Origin: Platanthera guangdongensis
Lineage: Eukaryota > Streptophyta > Magnoliopsida > Asparagales > Orchidaceae
NCBI GenBank assembly: GCA_039583875.1
Contig: CM077165.1
Span: 71,474,757 to 71,538,756 of the forward strand
DNA length: 64,000 nucleotides
Reading direction: 5' to 3'
Part shown: positions 11,040-21,222 of the stretch, one piece after another
Position numbering within the stretch: position 1 is the stretch's first letter
Layout: each line of letters begins with the position of its first letter
Made by a program: the position numbers and the translations under genes
The notes under the pieces: model-generated
The model's database searches: none
Seen by the model: only the letters and a program-made list of their open reading frames with translations
Told to the model about the DNA's origin: nothing

Positions 11040-14000
11040 TCATCCACCTTCATCCTTGTTGAGCATGCCAAGTTCTGTTTTGAAGAACTAGAACTTGGGC
11101 TCGTCCAGCGGCTTCGTGAAAATTTCTGCAATTTGCCTGTCTGTTGGGACATATTGAAGATCTATGTCCACATGCTCCACATGCTCCCGGATGAAATGGT
11201 ATCGCAGATCTATATGCTTTGTCCGGCTGTGAGAGACTGGATTGTTGGCTATTGCAATCGCACTGGAGGAGTCGTAAAATAGGGGAATGTTTTGGAGTTG
11301 CATATTGTAATCTTCAAGCTGGTTCTTTATCCACAACAATTGTGCACAATAACTGCTGGCAGAAATGTTTTCTAACTCGGCCATTGAAATTGCGACACAA
11401 TTCTTCTTTTTGCTGCTCCATGATATGAGCCTCCTTCCAAGAAATTGGCAAGTCCCAGAAGTGTTCTTTCTATCATCTTTACTAGCTGCAAAGTCTGCAT
11501 CTGAAAAATCAATTAGTTCACAGTCATTACTTCTTGGGTACCATAAGCCAAGATTTGGTGTACATTTAAGGTATCTCAAAATCCGCTTTGCAGCAGCGTA
11601 GTGAGATTCTTTAGAGCTCACTTGAAATCTAGCACACACACATGTCGAATACATTATAACAGGTCTACTAGCAGTAAGGTAAATCAAAGATCCAATTATG
11701 CTTCTATACTTGGTTTCATTGAAAGGTTTCCCTTTCTCATCCTTGTCTAGAGACATAGTTGAACCCATTGGAGTCCTCATAGAGGTTGCGTTCTCCATTC
11801 CGAATTTCATAATCAACTCCTTTGTGAACTTCGTCTGAGAGATGAAAATTCCATCTTCAGATTGTTTCACCTGAAGTCCTAAGAAATACTTCAGCTCTCC
11901 CATGCCGCTCATTTCAAACTTTCCTTGCATAAGTTTGAAAAACTTTTTACAGAGGTTGTCGTCAGTAGAGCCAAATATAATGTCATCGAAATATATTTGC
12001 ACTAACAAGATCTTGCTTTTTATTTCCCTAAGAAATAATGTCTTATCTATCTTTCCTCTTATGAACTTATTCTCAAGAAGATAGTTAGATAGCGTCTCAT
12101 ACCAAGCTCGAGGAGCTTGTTTCAAACCATATAAAGCTTTGAATAAAAGATAGACATGATCAAGAAAGTTAGAATCAACAAAACTTGGAGGTTGTTCCAC
12201 ATACACTTCTTTCTTTATGTCACCATTAAGGAAGGCAGACTTCACGTCCATTTGATAGACGGTGAAGCCCTTAAGTGCAGCATATGCTAGGAACAACCTA
12301 ATTGCCTCCAGCCTTGCCACTGGAGCATATATCTGGTTGAATTAGATTCCTTCTTCTTGTCGGTATCCTTTGGCAACGAGTCTGGCCTTGTTCTTTATGA
12401 TTGTCCTATCCTCGTCTATCTTGTTCCTGTAGACCCACTTTGTCCCGATGACGTTGTTACCTTTGGGTCTTCGAACAAGCTTCCAGACTTGGCAATGCTT
12501 GAACTGATTCAATTCTTCTTCCATTGCCATTACTCATGATGCGTCTGAGTTTTCTTCCTCAAACTTCTTCAGTTCAATCTGTGATAGAAAACTCAAAAAT
12601 AAATACTCATTAGTTGTACCTCTACAAGTTCTGACGCCATCCCGGGGATCTCCTATGATTTGGTCCATTGGTTGATCCTTCAAGTGCATGAACTCTAAGA
12701 TCCTTCCATCTCGAGCTTCTTCAACCATAGGAGTGACTTCATCAACTTGAATGGCGTCTTCATCTTGATTATCAACCTCTCCAAGTGGGGTTGGAGTGGT
12801 GATCTTGATGAACTTTTCACCTTTTTCTTCAATTTGCTCATCCAAGTTTAATTCTTTCAGCTTTGAACCTGCATCTTTCAATGAACTCACAAGAAGAGTT
12901 GTCATGTGCTTTCTCGTCTCATCAAATACAATATGAATAGATTCTTCTACAACCAGAGTTTTTCTATTAAAGATCCTATATGCCTTACTATGACTACTAT
13001 ACCCTACAAAAATACCTTCAAAACTCTTTTCGCTAAATTTGGTAGTGTGATACTTGCCATTGTTAAAGATGAAGCACTTACAACCAAAGATTCTAAAATA
13101 TGAAACAGTCGGTTTCCTGCCTTTTAGAAGTTCGTAAGGTGTCTTATTATGGTTCTTGTTTATGAGTGCTTGATTTTGCACGTGGCATGCAGTGTTGACG
13201 TCTTCAACCCAGAAGTATTCTAGTATTGAGGCATCACTCAACATGGTCCTGCAGGCCTCTATGAGTGTTCTATTCCTTCTCTCAGCTACTCCGTTCTGTT
13301 GAGGAGTACGAGGAGAGGAAAACTCATGAAAGATACCTAAGCTTTCACAAAACTCTGTCATGGTCCCAGACTTGAACTCTTTTCCATTGTCACTTCTGAT
13401 TTTGACTACGGAACAGTTGTATTCATTCTAGACCTGGCTGACAAAATTTGTAAAGATGTCAAATGTATCTGACTTGTGTTTTAGAAAGAACACTCATGCA
13501 AAGCGCGAGTAATCATCAACAATAACCAATGTATAATCATTACCTCCCAAACTTCTAACTTGCAGTGGACCGAACAAGTCCATATGAAGTAGATGTAAAC
13601 ATCTATTAGAGTCTTTGCCAATAATGCTTTTAAAGGTAGCTCTTGTTTGCTTGCCTTTACAACATGCGTGACAAGGCATATCTTTAGCGCACTTGACATT
13701 TGGTGCATCACGTACTAAATTAAGTGAAAATAATTTATTAATGGTTTTGAAATTAATATGTGCTAGTCTCTTGTGTCATTGGTCACCAAGAGACGCACTA
13801 CCTTTAGATAAAAAGCACACTGGTGTAGAAGAGTCTATACAACAAAATTCAAACAAAATATAATCCTACTACGAGTGCCTGATAGAATCGTTTTCATATT
13901 ATCAACCAATTTTATCAAGCACTTGTCTGCATGAAATTCAACAACGTATCCCTTATCACAGAGCTGGCTTATGCTTATGAGATTGTGTTACAATCCTTCA

Positions 14001-14221
14001 ACATAAGCCACATCTGAGAAGGATACACTACCATTAGAAATCATACCATAAGCTTTTAGTTATTCCTCGGTCTGAACCTCCAAAGATGACCATTTCTCCC
14101 GTTCAAGACTAGAGAATAGTTCTGAAGAAGGCTTCTTGTCCCGGTCATATGACGAGAGCATCCACTGTACAAATACCATATAGGAGTTTTGGTGGCCTTT
14201 GGACATACCTGTAATCACAAA
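11040..14221 (-). pseudogene. Copia pol (element M), reverse transcriptase part still open
   Basis: The order on the minus strand is as follows. A protease remnant is near 14130 (the Asp of the DSG triad is replaced, reading YSGCSRHMTG). The GAG_pre-integrase domain follows (WHKRLAH-type, about 13790-13680). The integrase core has VDDYSRFA and SPRTPQQNGVAERRNRTLIEA (13680-13200). The linker ends near 12550. Reverse transcriptase and RNase H form one open frame of 410 codons (12320-11088) with [25 protein letters not shown], catalytic [14 protein letters not shown] and [10 protein letters not shown]. Stops at 13498, about 13430 and 12345, and one just before the terminal GMLNKDE, interrupt the polyprotein. 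The final stop is TGA at 11042-11040. The catalytic pair is YFDD here rather than the usual YVDD. Confidence 0.85.
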
Positions 14222-16479
14222 TCAATTTTCCTTAGGAACCCAAACACGTTTGGGTCCTTAGTCTCTAGTTAGAACACTCCCCCTACGCGTATTAGCATTA
14301 TGAGTCCTCTTTACCATATTGCTAACTTGAGGAGTTATATAGTTTCTAGAATTAAACAAGCAATAAATGGCAAAGTGACCAATTTTGCCACAGCACCAAC
14401 AGTCGAACCTGTTGTATCTTTGCCTGAAATTCTCCTTCTTGACCTTTTGAGACTGTGGTCTATCAGGGGCAGCAGTCTTAGAGGAAGAAGCTTCATGGCG
14501 ATGGCAATCACATGTCTTCTTCTCCTTGAGTGACTTTTCTATAATAGGCTTTACCCTTGGTGCTTTCTTGATGTTATGACCATGATTATAAGGGTCATAT
14601 CTCTGAAGAGTAATCTCTTCATAAGGTGCCTAAAAGAAACTCTCACCAAAGTTTCGGGGACGGCTCCATCCTTGGTAAAGAGACTTGGGCTCTACATAAG
14701 TAGGCCAAGCAAAGTGACCGTAGGATGAATCAAGATCAAACTCATTCGTTGGAAATAAGACCTTAAAAGAAGTCTGATCTTGTGGAGCTTTCCCTTCTCC
14801 TTAGCCAAAGCCTTTTTGGCCGCCTTATTCTTTCTCTGAGCCTTATTTCTCCTAGAAGATTTACTTGGAGCATCAACATGGCCTAGGCCAGTAACATTGG
14901 CCTGAGCTGAGAATTCAGCAACGAAAGGAAGGACAGTCTTCGGCGTTGAGAAACTTTCAACAAGTTCCTTTTCTGCTTCAAGTTGTGCTTCAAATTCTTT
15001 TATGATCTTCTCCTTCAGATCTAGGTGCTCGAGAGCCTTATTATAGTCTTCAATGGCAGCATTGAAGTTCTCTCTGAGTGAGTCCATCCTGGCGACTTCC
15101 TCTTTCAGAGTGCCCTCTTCAGCCTTGAGAGACTTTATCTCCTTGGCTTGAGTTTTCATGACTTTTCGACATTTGTCGTAAGCCCTGATCAACTCCTTAT
15201 ACTGGGCCATGAGTTCAGACTCATCGACAGAAGAGCTATCCTCATGATCATGATCACAAACATCAGATTCAGAAAGAGGAGTATGAGAATTTACCTTCCT
15301 AGTGAACTAGGGTTCTTGTTCATCATCAGTTTGAGCCATTAGCCTGAAATAGGCTTCCTCTTCTTCACTTAACTCAGATGAGTAAGAGTCGCTAAGAGTC
15401 TTGCCCTTCTTGGCTACGAGGCATCTTTTTGTTCTCTTCTTATTGTATGAAGATTTCTTTTCCTCTCTCTTTCCACCCTCCTTCTTCTTGTGAGGGCAAT
15501 CAACAATGACATGACGTGGTTTATTGCAACAGTAGCAAACTATGTCAAAAGAAATATATTTATTCTGTTTCGATTGATACCTGTCATGGCCGCTTGAGCC
15601 TTTTCTGTGTCGATCACCATCATGACGTGATCTTCTGTGCGAGGCATCCTTGCCTCTCCATTGCTTCTTCTTGTTCAAGAATTTCTTGAACTGCCTTGAG
15701 AGTAGAGAGAACTCTCCTTCAGATAATTCTGAGCCCGAGGTGCTTGCTCTGAAGTTTCTTCATCACTATCTTCCTGAGTAGGAGCAGGTGAAGCAGCTTT
15801 AATCTCCTTGAGCCGTCTGCCTTCAGTGCGACAGAATTCTCCTTGGATGATGACCGACTCTTCTCTTCTTCAGCTTTTCTAGAATTGATCTACAGTTCAT
15901 ATGACATCAGTGTTCTGAAGAGGTTATGTGGATCATTCTCTGCTAACTTGCCAAACTCCCTGATAACATAGACTTAGCTCTCCATTTGTAAAGACCCGGC
16001 TATACACTCTTAGGCCGTTAACAATTTTGAAGAAACTTTCAAACGTATCTGCAATTGAGTCCTTTGGTCCTTGTCAAAAGGCTTCATACTTTTGATTCAA
16101 TAGGGATCTTCTATCATACCCAACTTCATCAGTGCCTTCCATCAAGGTAATAAGAGAGTGCCACATCTCCATAGCAGATTGACAGTGAATTAGATTTTGC
16201 AGCATAGAATCATCGACTGCACTTGCTATAATATTTTTAAGCTTTCTTTTCCAACGAGACAAGTGCAATCTCATCTTTATCGAGATCTATTAAATTCTTA
16301 GGAACCTTTTTGATGGGATCTATAGTGGAGATGGTCATTGGAACATAAGGACCTTCTTCAACAATCATGAAGATCCTTGGATTCACAGCTTCCATGAAGA
16401 ACTTAATCCTTTCTTTCCACATGGGAAAGTTGGTATTTGTGCATAGAGGAAGCTTTGCAAAATCCTTGGCCTTGTCCAT
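14222..16479 (-). pseudogene. Large copia gag with two CCHC knuckles (element M)
   Basis: The ATG at 16479 begins MDKAKDFAKLPLC. A capsid region follows (FPMWKERIKFFMEAVNP, SMLQNLIHCQSAMEMWHSL, DSIADTFESFFKIVNGL), broken by a frameshift near 16240 and by stops. A first knuckle CYCCNKPRHVIVDC (Gly changed to Arg) is near 15530, then a Lys/Ser/Glu-rich stretch and a long heptad-like helical region (MAQYKELIRAYDKCRKVMKTQAKEIK onward, 15210-14990). A second knuckle CWCCGKIGHFAIYC is near 14390, and the frame ends at a conserved TGA at 14224-14222. A coiled coil between two knuckles makes this gag much longer than ordinary copia gag, as is known for Sireviruses. Confidence 0.8.
14234..14258 (-). 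other. Inverted repeat at gag-pol boundary (element M)
   Basis: On the minus strand the arms AGGACCCAAA and TTTGGGTTCCT enclose a short loop ten bases before the gag stop. The position and arms match elements A and B. Confidence 0.6.
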
Positions 16480-16550
16480 GCTTGGATAACTCAAAAGACA
16501 ACTTTGGGGCAGATCTGTTCAAGGTGTTAACCTTTTTATGAACAACCTCT

Positions 16551-16561
16551 CTCTGATACCA
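16551..16561 (-). promoter_or_regulatory. Primer binding site of element M
   Basis: The minus strand reads TGGTATCAGAG two bases after the LTR end. This is the initiator-methionine tRNA type and sets the element orientation. Confidence 0.88.
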
Positions 16562-16563
16562 AC

Positions 16564-18387
16564 TAAAAATGTTTTAAGTTGTCTTACCTAAATCACCTAG
16601 AGGGGGGTGAATAGGTGATTTGTGTGTCTTTTTGCGGAATAAAAACTTTAACGATCTATGTACAGAGAATCAAAACAAGCAATCACAGATGACAGCAAAA
16701 ACTATAGTTGTTCCACAACCTTGGGTACATCCACTTTCCACTCACCGATCTACCACTAGACTCAGCTACTCCACTAATCTCGGATTGAAAACAATCCTAC
16801 ACCTCGGAACAACGTGCCTACAACTCGATCCCAAATCTGGATCTACACTCGGAAGATAGAACTTCCTACAATAACTCGGAGAAAACAACTCCTACAACTC
16901 GGAGAAAGATCTCCTACAAGAGTAAAATGAAATAGTAAATACAAACAGTGATTTATTCTCAGATCTGGAATCCTTCTGCATGTTCTTTTTCTTTGAGATT
17001 TGTGGCTTTATCAGAATTTGTTGAAGAAGAATCGGCAATCTCTGGATCTGAAAATATCTGGACTCACACGATCAAGTAGAAGATCTGTCGTTGATAATAA
17101 TCTCGATCTGTGAATCGATCTTTCCTGAATCAATCTGAATTGAAAGCGCCTCGGCGATAAAGAAGAAGATCAGGCGGCTCTCAAATTGGAAAGAAAGAAC
17201 AGATTAAGAAAGCTTGGAATTTCTTCTTGTGGCGGCTGGAATTCTTCTTAAAATCTTCTTAAAACTTTTTAGGGTTAGTTGAAAATGACAATACCTTTTA
17301 TAGGGTCACCCTAACGGTCATAATCAGCATTAATGACATCCACGTGGACCAATCACGCATTAATGATGTTTGAAATAACCATCTGTCTAGACTTAGCAAA
17401 GTTCAGAAAAATCGGAACAGGTGTTCTCGAGAAGAAGGCTATTACTCGAGAACAAAAGAATTCTACTACTCGAGAACAATACATGAAGTTCTCGAGAAGA
17501 ATACTTAGAGAAAGTTGATGTGGAGAAAGAAAACAACGTTCTCGGGAAAGAAGTAAATTACTCAAGAAAAATAGTTTATAGTTCTCTAGAAGAATTATTT
17601 TGGTACTCCAGAACAAAAGGCTGTCTCGAGAAAAATACTTAGAAAAATATGTGGAGGTGGAAAACTGCAGTGTCGAGAATGATAAGAAGTACTCGAGAAA
17701 GATGCTGTTTTGTTCTCGAGAAGAAACATCCTGGTACTTGAGAACAAATAGTCATCCCGAGAACAAAAGTTTGGCTCTCGAGAAAAGTACACTGGGTCTC
17801 GACAAATACCTTCTGCATCTCGAGAAAAGATGATAGTCTTCTCGAGAATAATATTGGTCTTCTCCAGAAAAAGACTTAGAAATATATTTGTCTGGAAAAC
17901 AAACATCCCGAGAAGAAATGTCATATATTACTTGAGAATAAAATCCTTTCTCGAGAACAGCAAGAAGCTTTCTCGAGAACAAATTCTGTTACTTGAAATG
18001 AAGACAAGTCTTACTTGAGAATAATCATAAGACCTTCTCGAGTACAAATATAGTACTCGAGAAAAAGACTTAGACTTTTTCTGAAAACTTAAAATCTTCA
18101 TTCTTCATAAAAAATCAGCATCTATCTTTTCTCTTGCCCTTAGTGCTTGAAAGAAAGTGTGTCCCAATAGAGATGCTACACATGAGTCAATACCATAGAT
18201 CACACAATGAGAGATTACATTGTATGATCCTGTGTTTGGAGACTCATTGTAGACTGACATTGGTCTACACTTAGCAATTAAGTCATGTAAACACTTAACA
18301 AAAGGAGCATCAAATACAAACTTAATTCATCTTAGTTTAAGGGTGACTTCATACAAATCTAGGCTATTGTGGATGCAATACCCAACA
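16564..18387 (-). repeat. 5' LTR of element M (1824 bp)
   Basis: This is a copy of the LTR at 5815-7633, starting TGTTGGGTATTGC on the minus strand at 18387. Its inner end reads TTTTTA where the other copy has TTTTCA, so the terminal CA has mutated. It has the same TCTCGAGA array, the same CCAAT/G-box/TATA block (17294-17355) and the same inverted repeat (16706-16735), which is more decayed than in the 3' copy. Confidence 0.9.
17294..17355 (-). promoter_or_regulatory. Core promoter of M 5' LTR: CCAAT, G-box, TATA
   Basis: The minus strand reads TGATTGGTCCACGTGG followed by CTATAAAAGG, as in the 3' LTR. As the 5' copy, this is the one that would drive full-length element RNA. Confidence 0.65.
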
Positions 18388-18645
18388 CTACTTATGGATT
18401 GGATTTCTCGAAATGATTTATGGATTTCTCGAAAAGACTCATGGATTTCTCGAAAAACTACTGGCCTTCTCGAAATATTTCTTCGACTTCTTGAAAAATC
18501 ACTTGGATTTTCGAAAAATTATGACACTTCTTGGAAATTCTTTAATATTTTTCGAGAAATTCCATACCTTTCGAAAAATAATGTCGATTTTTCGAAAAAT
18601 GTCCCAAACTATTTGCCAAAATTTTTGAGAATTTGAACTGCCTTT
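18388..18645 (+). repeat. Post-pol spacer of element A, right part: TCTCGAAA words
   Basis: After element M the spacer resumes with repeated TTTCTCGAAA and TTCGAAAAA words about every 20-30 bp. It lies between the pol of A (ending 5670) and the ORF3 start, the same position as the arrays in B, C and M. Confidence 0.65.
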
Positions 18646-18686
18646 CAAGGTACACCTGTCCTTATTTTTCAAAATTTCTAATTATA

Positions 18687-18698
18687 TATATAAATAGG
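18687..18698 (+). promoter_or_regulatory. Candidate TATA box for ORF3 (element A)
   Basis: TATATAAATAGG lies just after the TCTCGAAA array and about 147 bp before the ATG that aligns with the ORF3 start of B and M. Confidence 0.45.
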
Positions 18699-18844
18699 GT
18701 AGTCCATAGAATATCCAAAATCCGAAATTTCAATGGATATGGCTTTCGAAGAACGACGATTCAGTTCCTCTAGTTCCGCCGCTCTTCCCGAAAAATCCAT
18801 CGTTCCTCTTCGACAGGTCAGAAATCTCTCAATATCTGTAATCC

Positions 18845-19367
18845 ATGGCTCCTAATGCGAAGAAAGGGTTTGGCAGTGAGTTTATTCACAACAGAATGGC
18901 CGAACTTTCCAATGATTTTCGTAACGTTATTCTACAACTTGAATCCACCGGCCTCACTTTCCGTAACATTATTCTACTACTCTAGCACCATGTCCTTCTG
19001 TGGTCTCCCTGAATCCACAATCTCCAATTGACGATAGAATATGAATGTTGAAAGCAAGCTCTTGGCTGATATTCTAGGTAAAGTCCTACTCTACAAAACT
19101 CACTCCATTGGATATATATCCTCAGATTTCTTTGACATGATGACAGCAGTAATTTGTCGCAAGAAATTTCAATGAGAACAAATGATGTTTGACAAGATTA
19201 AGGAAAGTATAAAGACACCCATTTATGACAGGATTATCACTCTGTATCTCAATCAAGTACACCTAGAAATCTTTGACTTGCCCAAATGTGTGCATGTTCA
19301 CCACCTGAAGAAAGTCTCACTCACCTCCATAAATAGATGGGAGATCAAAATTCCTAGAATATATAGG
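18845..19367 (+). pseudogene. ORF3 N-terminal remnant (element A)
   Basis: The ATG at 18845 starts MAPNAKKGFGSEF and continues with ELSNDFRNVILQLESTGLTF, matching ELSDDFHN- and EISDDFRN-type sequence of B and M. A deletion near 18980 removes most of the middle of the domain. The reading then resumes with LLADILGKVLLYKTHSIGYISSDFFDMMTAVICRKKFQ and ends in a SINRWEIKI block just before the foreign junction at 19368. Stops occur throughout. The continuation is at 62583. The sequence after the last recognisable residue and before that continuation is shorter than in M, so part of A was lost when the left end of B was rearranged. Confidence 0.7.
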
Positions 19368-21222
19368 CCCAACATGTATAGCCATGGTCATGGTTATGTC
19401 TTAGAGTATAGGCCAAGTCCTTAGAGTCAACACTACAAGGACCAGCCATCAACAGACTGCATAAAGACCCAAGACTTAGAGAAATATCAAGACTCAAAAA
19501 TGAGTTCGACGAGACGAAAGTCGTGCTCGGCTCGACGATTTCAAAGACAATTCTCTAAGCTGAGCTCGACGAACTTGGGACTCAGGTCGAAGATTTATGG
19601 GCACTACTTCAACATTTCTAGTCCAGAATTTCTCTGAACTATACTCGATGAACTTGGTATTCAGGTCAACGATCTATGGGTATTCTACTTCAACATCCTA
19701 TTCTAGAAACAAGTAAATTTTTAAGTACAGTATCATACTCCAGTCGACGAATTCAACTTCTCAGCTCGACGAACTTAGACCACATTCCTGACAAGACTTA
19801 TCTAGCAGTTAGAAGTTCTCAGGTCGATGAATCTAGTTCTCAGGTCGATGATTTCTGGCAACTCCACTTCAACACTTCATTCCAGAGACATCTAGAATAT
19901 TCTAAGTCAAGAGACACTTTGCTGAACTCCAGTCGATGAATTTAGATTATCAGCTCTACGAACATCATGCACAGAATTGGCATGGTTCTGGAGAAAGCAG
20001 TTGTCTGTCCTGCGGTCGATGATCTTGGATCTCAGCTCGACGAACAACCATTATCTATTCGACAAACTTGACTTCACAGCTCGACGAATTTTGAACCTAG
20101 ATCGACGAATTCTGTCAAGAACCAGACTTAGTTATTTTCATCCATCTGTCCTTATTCTATGACAAGAATTCCTCAGTAATCAATGCTAAAATATTCTCTG
20201 AATATTACCGTTAGAAGCAAGCATTGATTATGGTCTTCATCAGGATTATTGGTTGCCATTTTTCAATGGGACAGTTGGGGAAATCATTCAATACAAAATA
20301 TTCTCCAAGCTGTCAGCCATGAATGCAGAAAAATTTCAAATTTCAAAAGGAAGATAATCTGGACGATACAAAAAGGGATTTTCCATGTCTTTCTTGCACA
20401 GACAGTCAGTTTGTTAATCAAGAATCTTCTGCTGCTCTCTCTTGACAGCATTCTGAGACAAAAAGAAATAGAAAGCTGATACAAAAAAGAAGCCCTAAAT
20501 AGAGAAAGAACATCAAGCTGAAGAAGAAGAAGAACCGCCAATCCAAATCAAGAGTCTTCTTCTGTCTTCTGCCAGGACTCTTCAAAGGACAACAAATCTT
20601 CTATCTGTCAAGGACTTCCTGGAGTTCATCTCATTAAAGCAATAGTTTGAAGGCCTATCACCTTGAAGCAAAGCTCAATCCTTCCTGAACCATTCAATAT
20701 CTCAGGGGGAGCCTTTGCTAACATCAAATCAACAAAAGTCTTCTCAGTTGTTTTGAGAAAGAGAAGACATAATCAATCTTTCATCCCCCCACTGTATAAA
20801 GGGTTCTTAACTCCCTTCAAAAGTTATTCCTAGTTGCAAGTCACCTGACCAAAAGACTTGAGGTTTGGCTTTTGAGAACCTGATCAAAAGCTCATTGGTG
20901 TCAGACACCTGATCAAAAATCTGAGTGGATTCCTACCAGGGTGGTAGAAGAGTGGATGTACCCAGGTTGGGGAACCACTATAAATTTTTTGTATTGTCTG
21001 GTTGCTCTTTTCTTTTATTTCATGATGTGGTTGTGCTAGTTAGGATAGTTGTGTTAGTGTTTAATTTATTTATATTCTGCAGCACCTGTGGTAGATTAAC
21101 TTAACTTAGGATTGTTTAATTCATAAGTTTTATTTGTAGCAAAAAGTTGTAAAGTTTTGTAAAGATACTATATTCACTCCCCCCCCCCTCTAGAGTATTC
21201 CTGATCTAACCCCTCACTTTCA
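19368..21222 (+). repeat. Copia LTR copy of the element C type, 5'-truncated by 53 bp
   Basis: This segment matches 59099-60972 closely along its whole length, including the repeated CGACGAA words, the transition to a CTGTATAAAGG box near 20795, the AGTGG/CCACT inverted repeat (20951-20979) and the CTTTCA end. It lacks the first 53 bases of that LTR. It is followed by GCTCA and the rest of the B-type LTR, exactly as on the right side of the nest. It is therefore not an independent insertion but a second copy of the same LTR-in-LTR junction. The left edge joins element A ORF3 without a recognisable LTR end. Confidence 0.8.

Larger units (their letters stand above)
5815..18387 (-). mobile_element. 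Element M, complete Sirevirus-like copia (12.6 kb)
   Basis: Two similar LTRs (5815-7633 and 16564-18387) bound an interior with, on the minus strand, primer site, gag, pol, spacer with TCTCGAGA words, ORF3 and polypurine tract. Its length exceeds a standard copia element because of the third ORF and long gag, as is usual for Sireviruses. It sits in the post-pol spacer of element A with a 5-bp target duplication differing at one base (CGACT/CTACT). The LTRs differ visibly from each other, so this is not a recent insertion. Confidence 0.9.
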
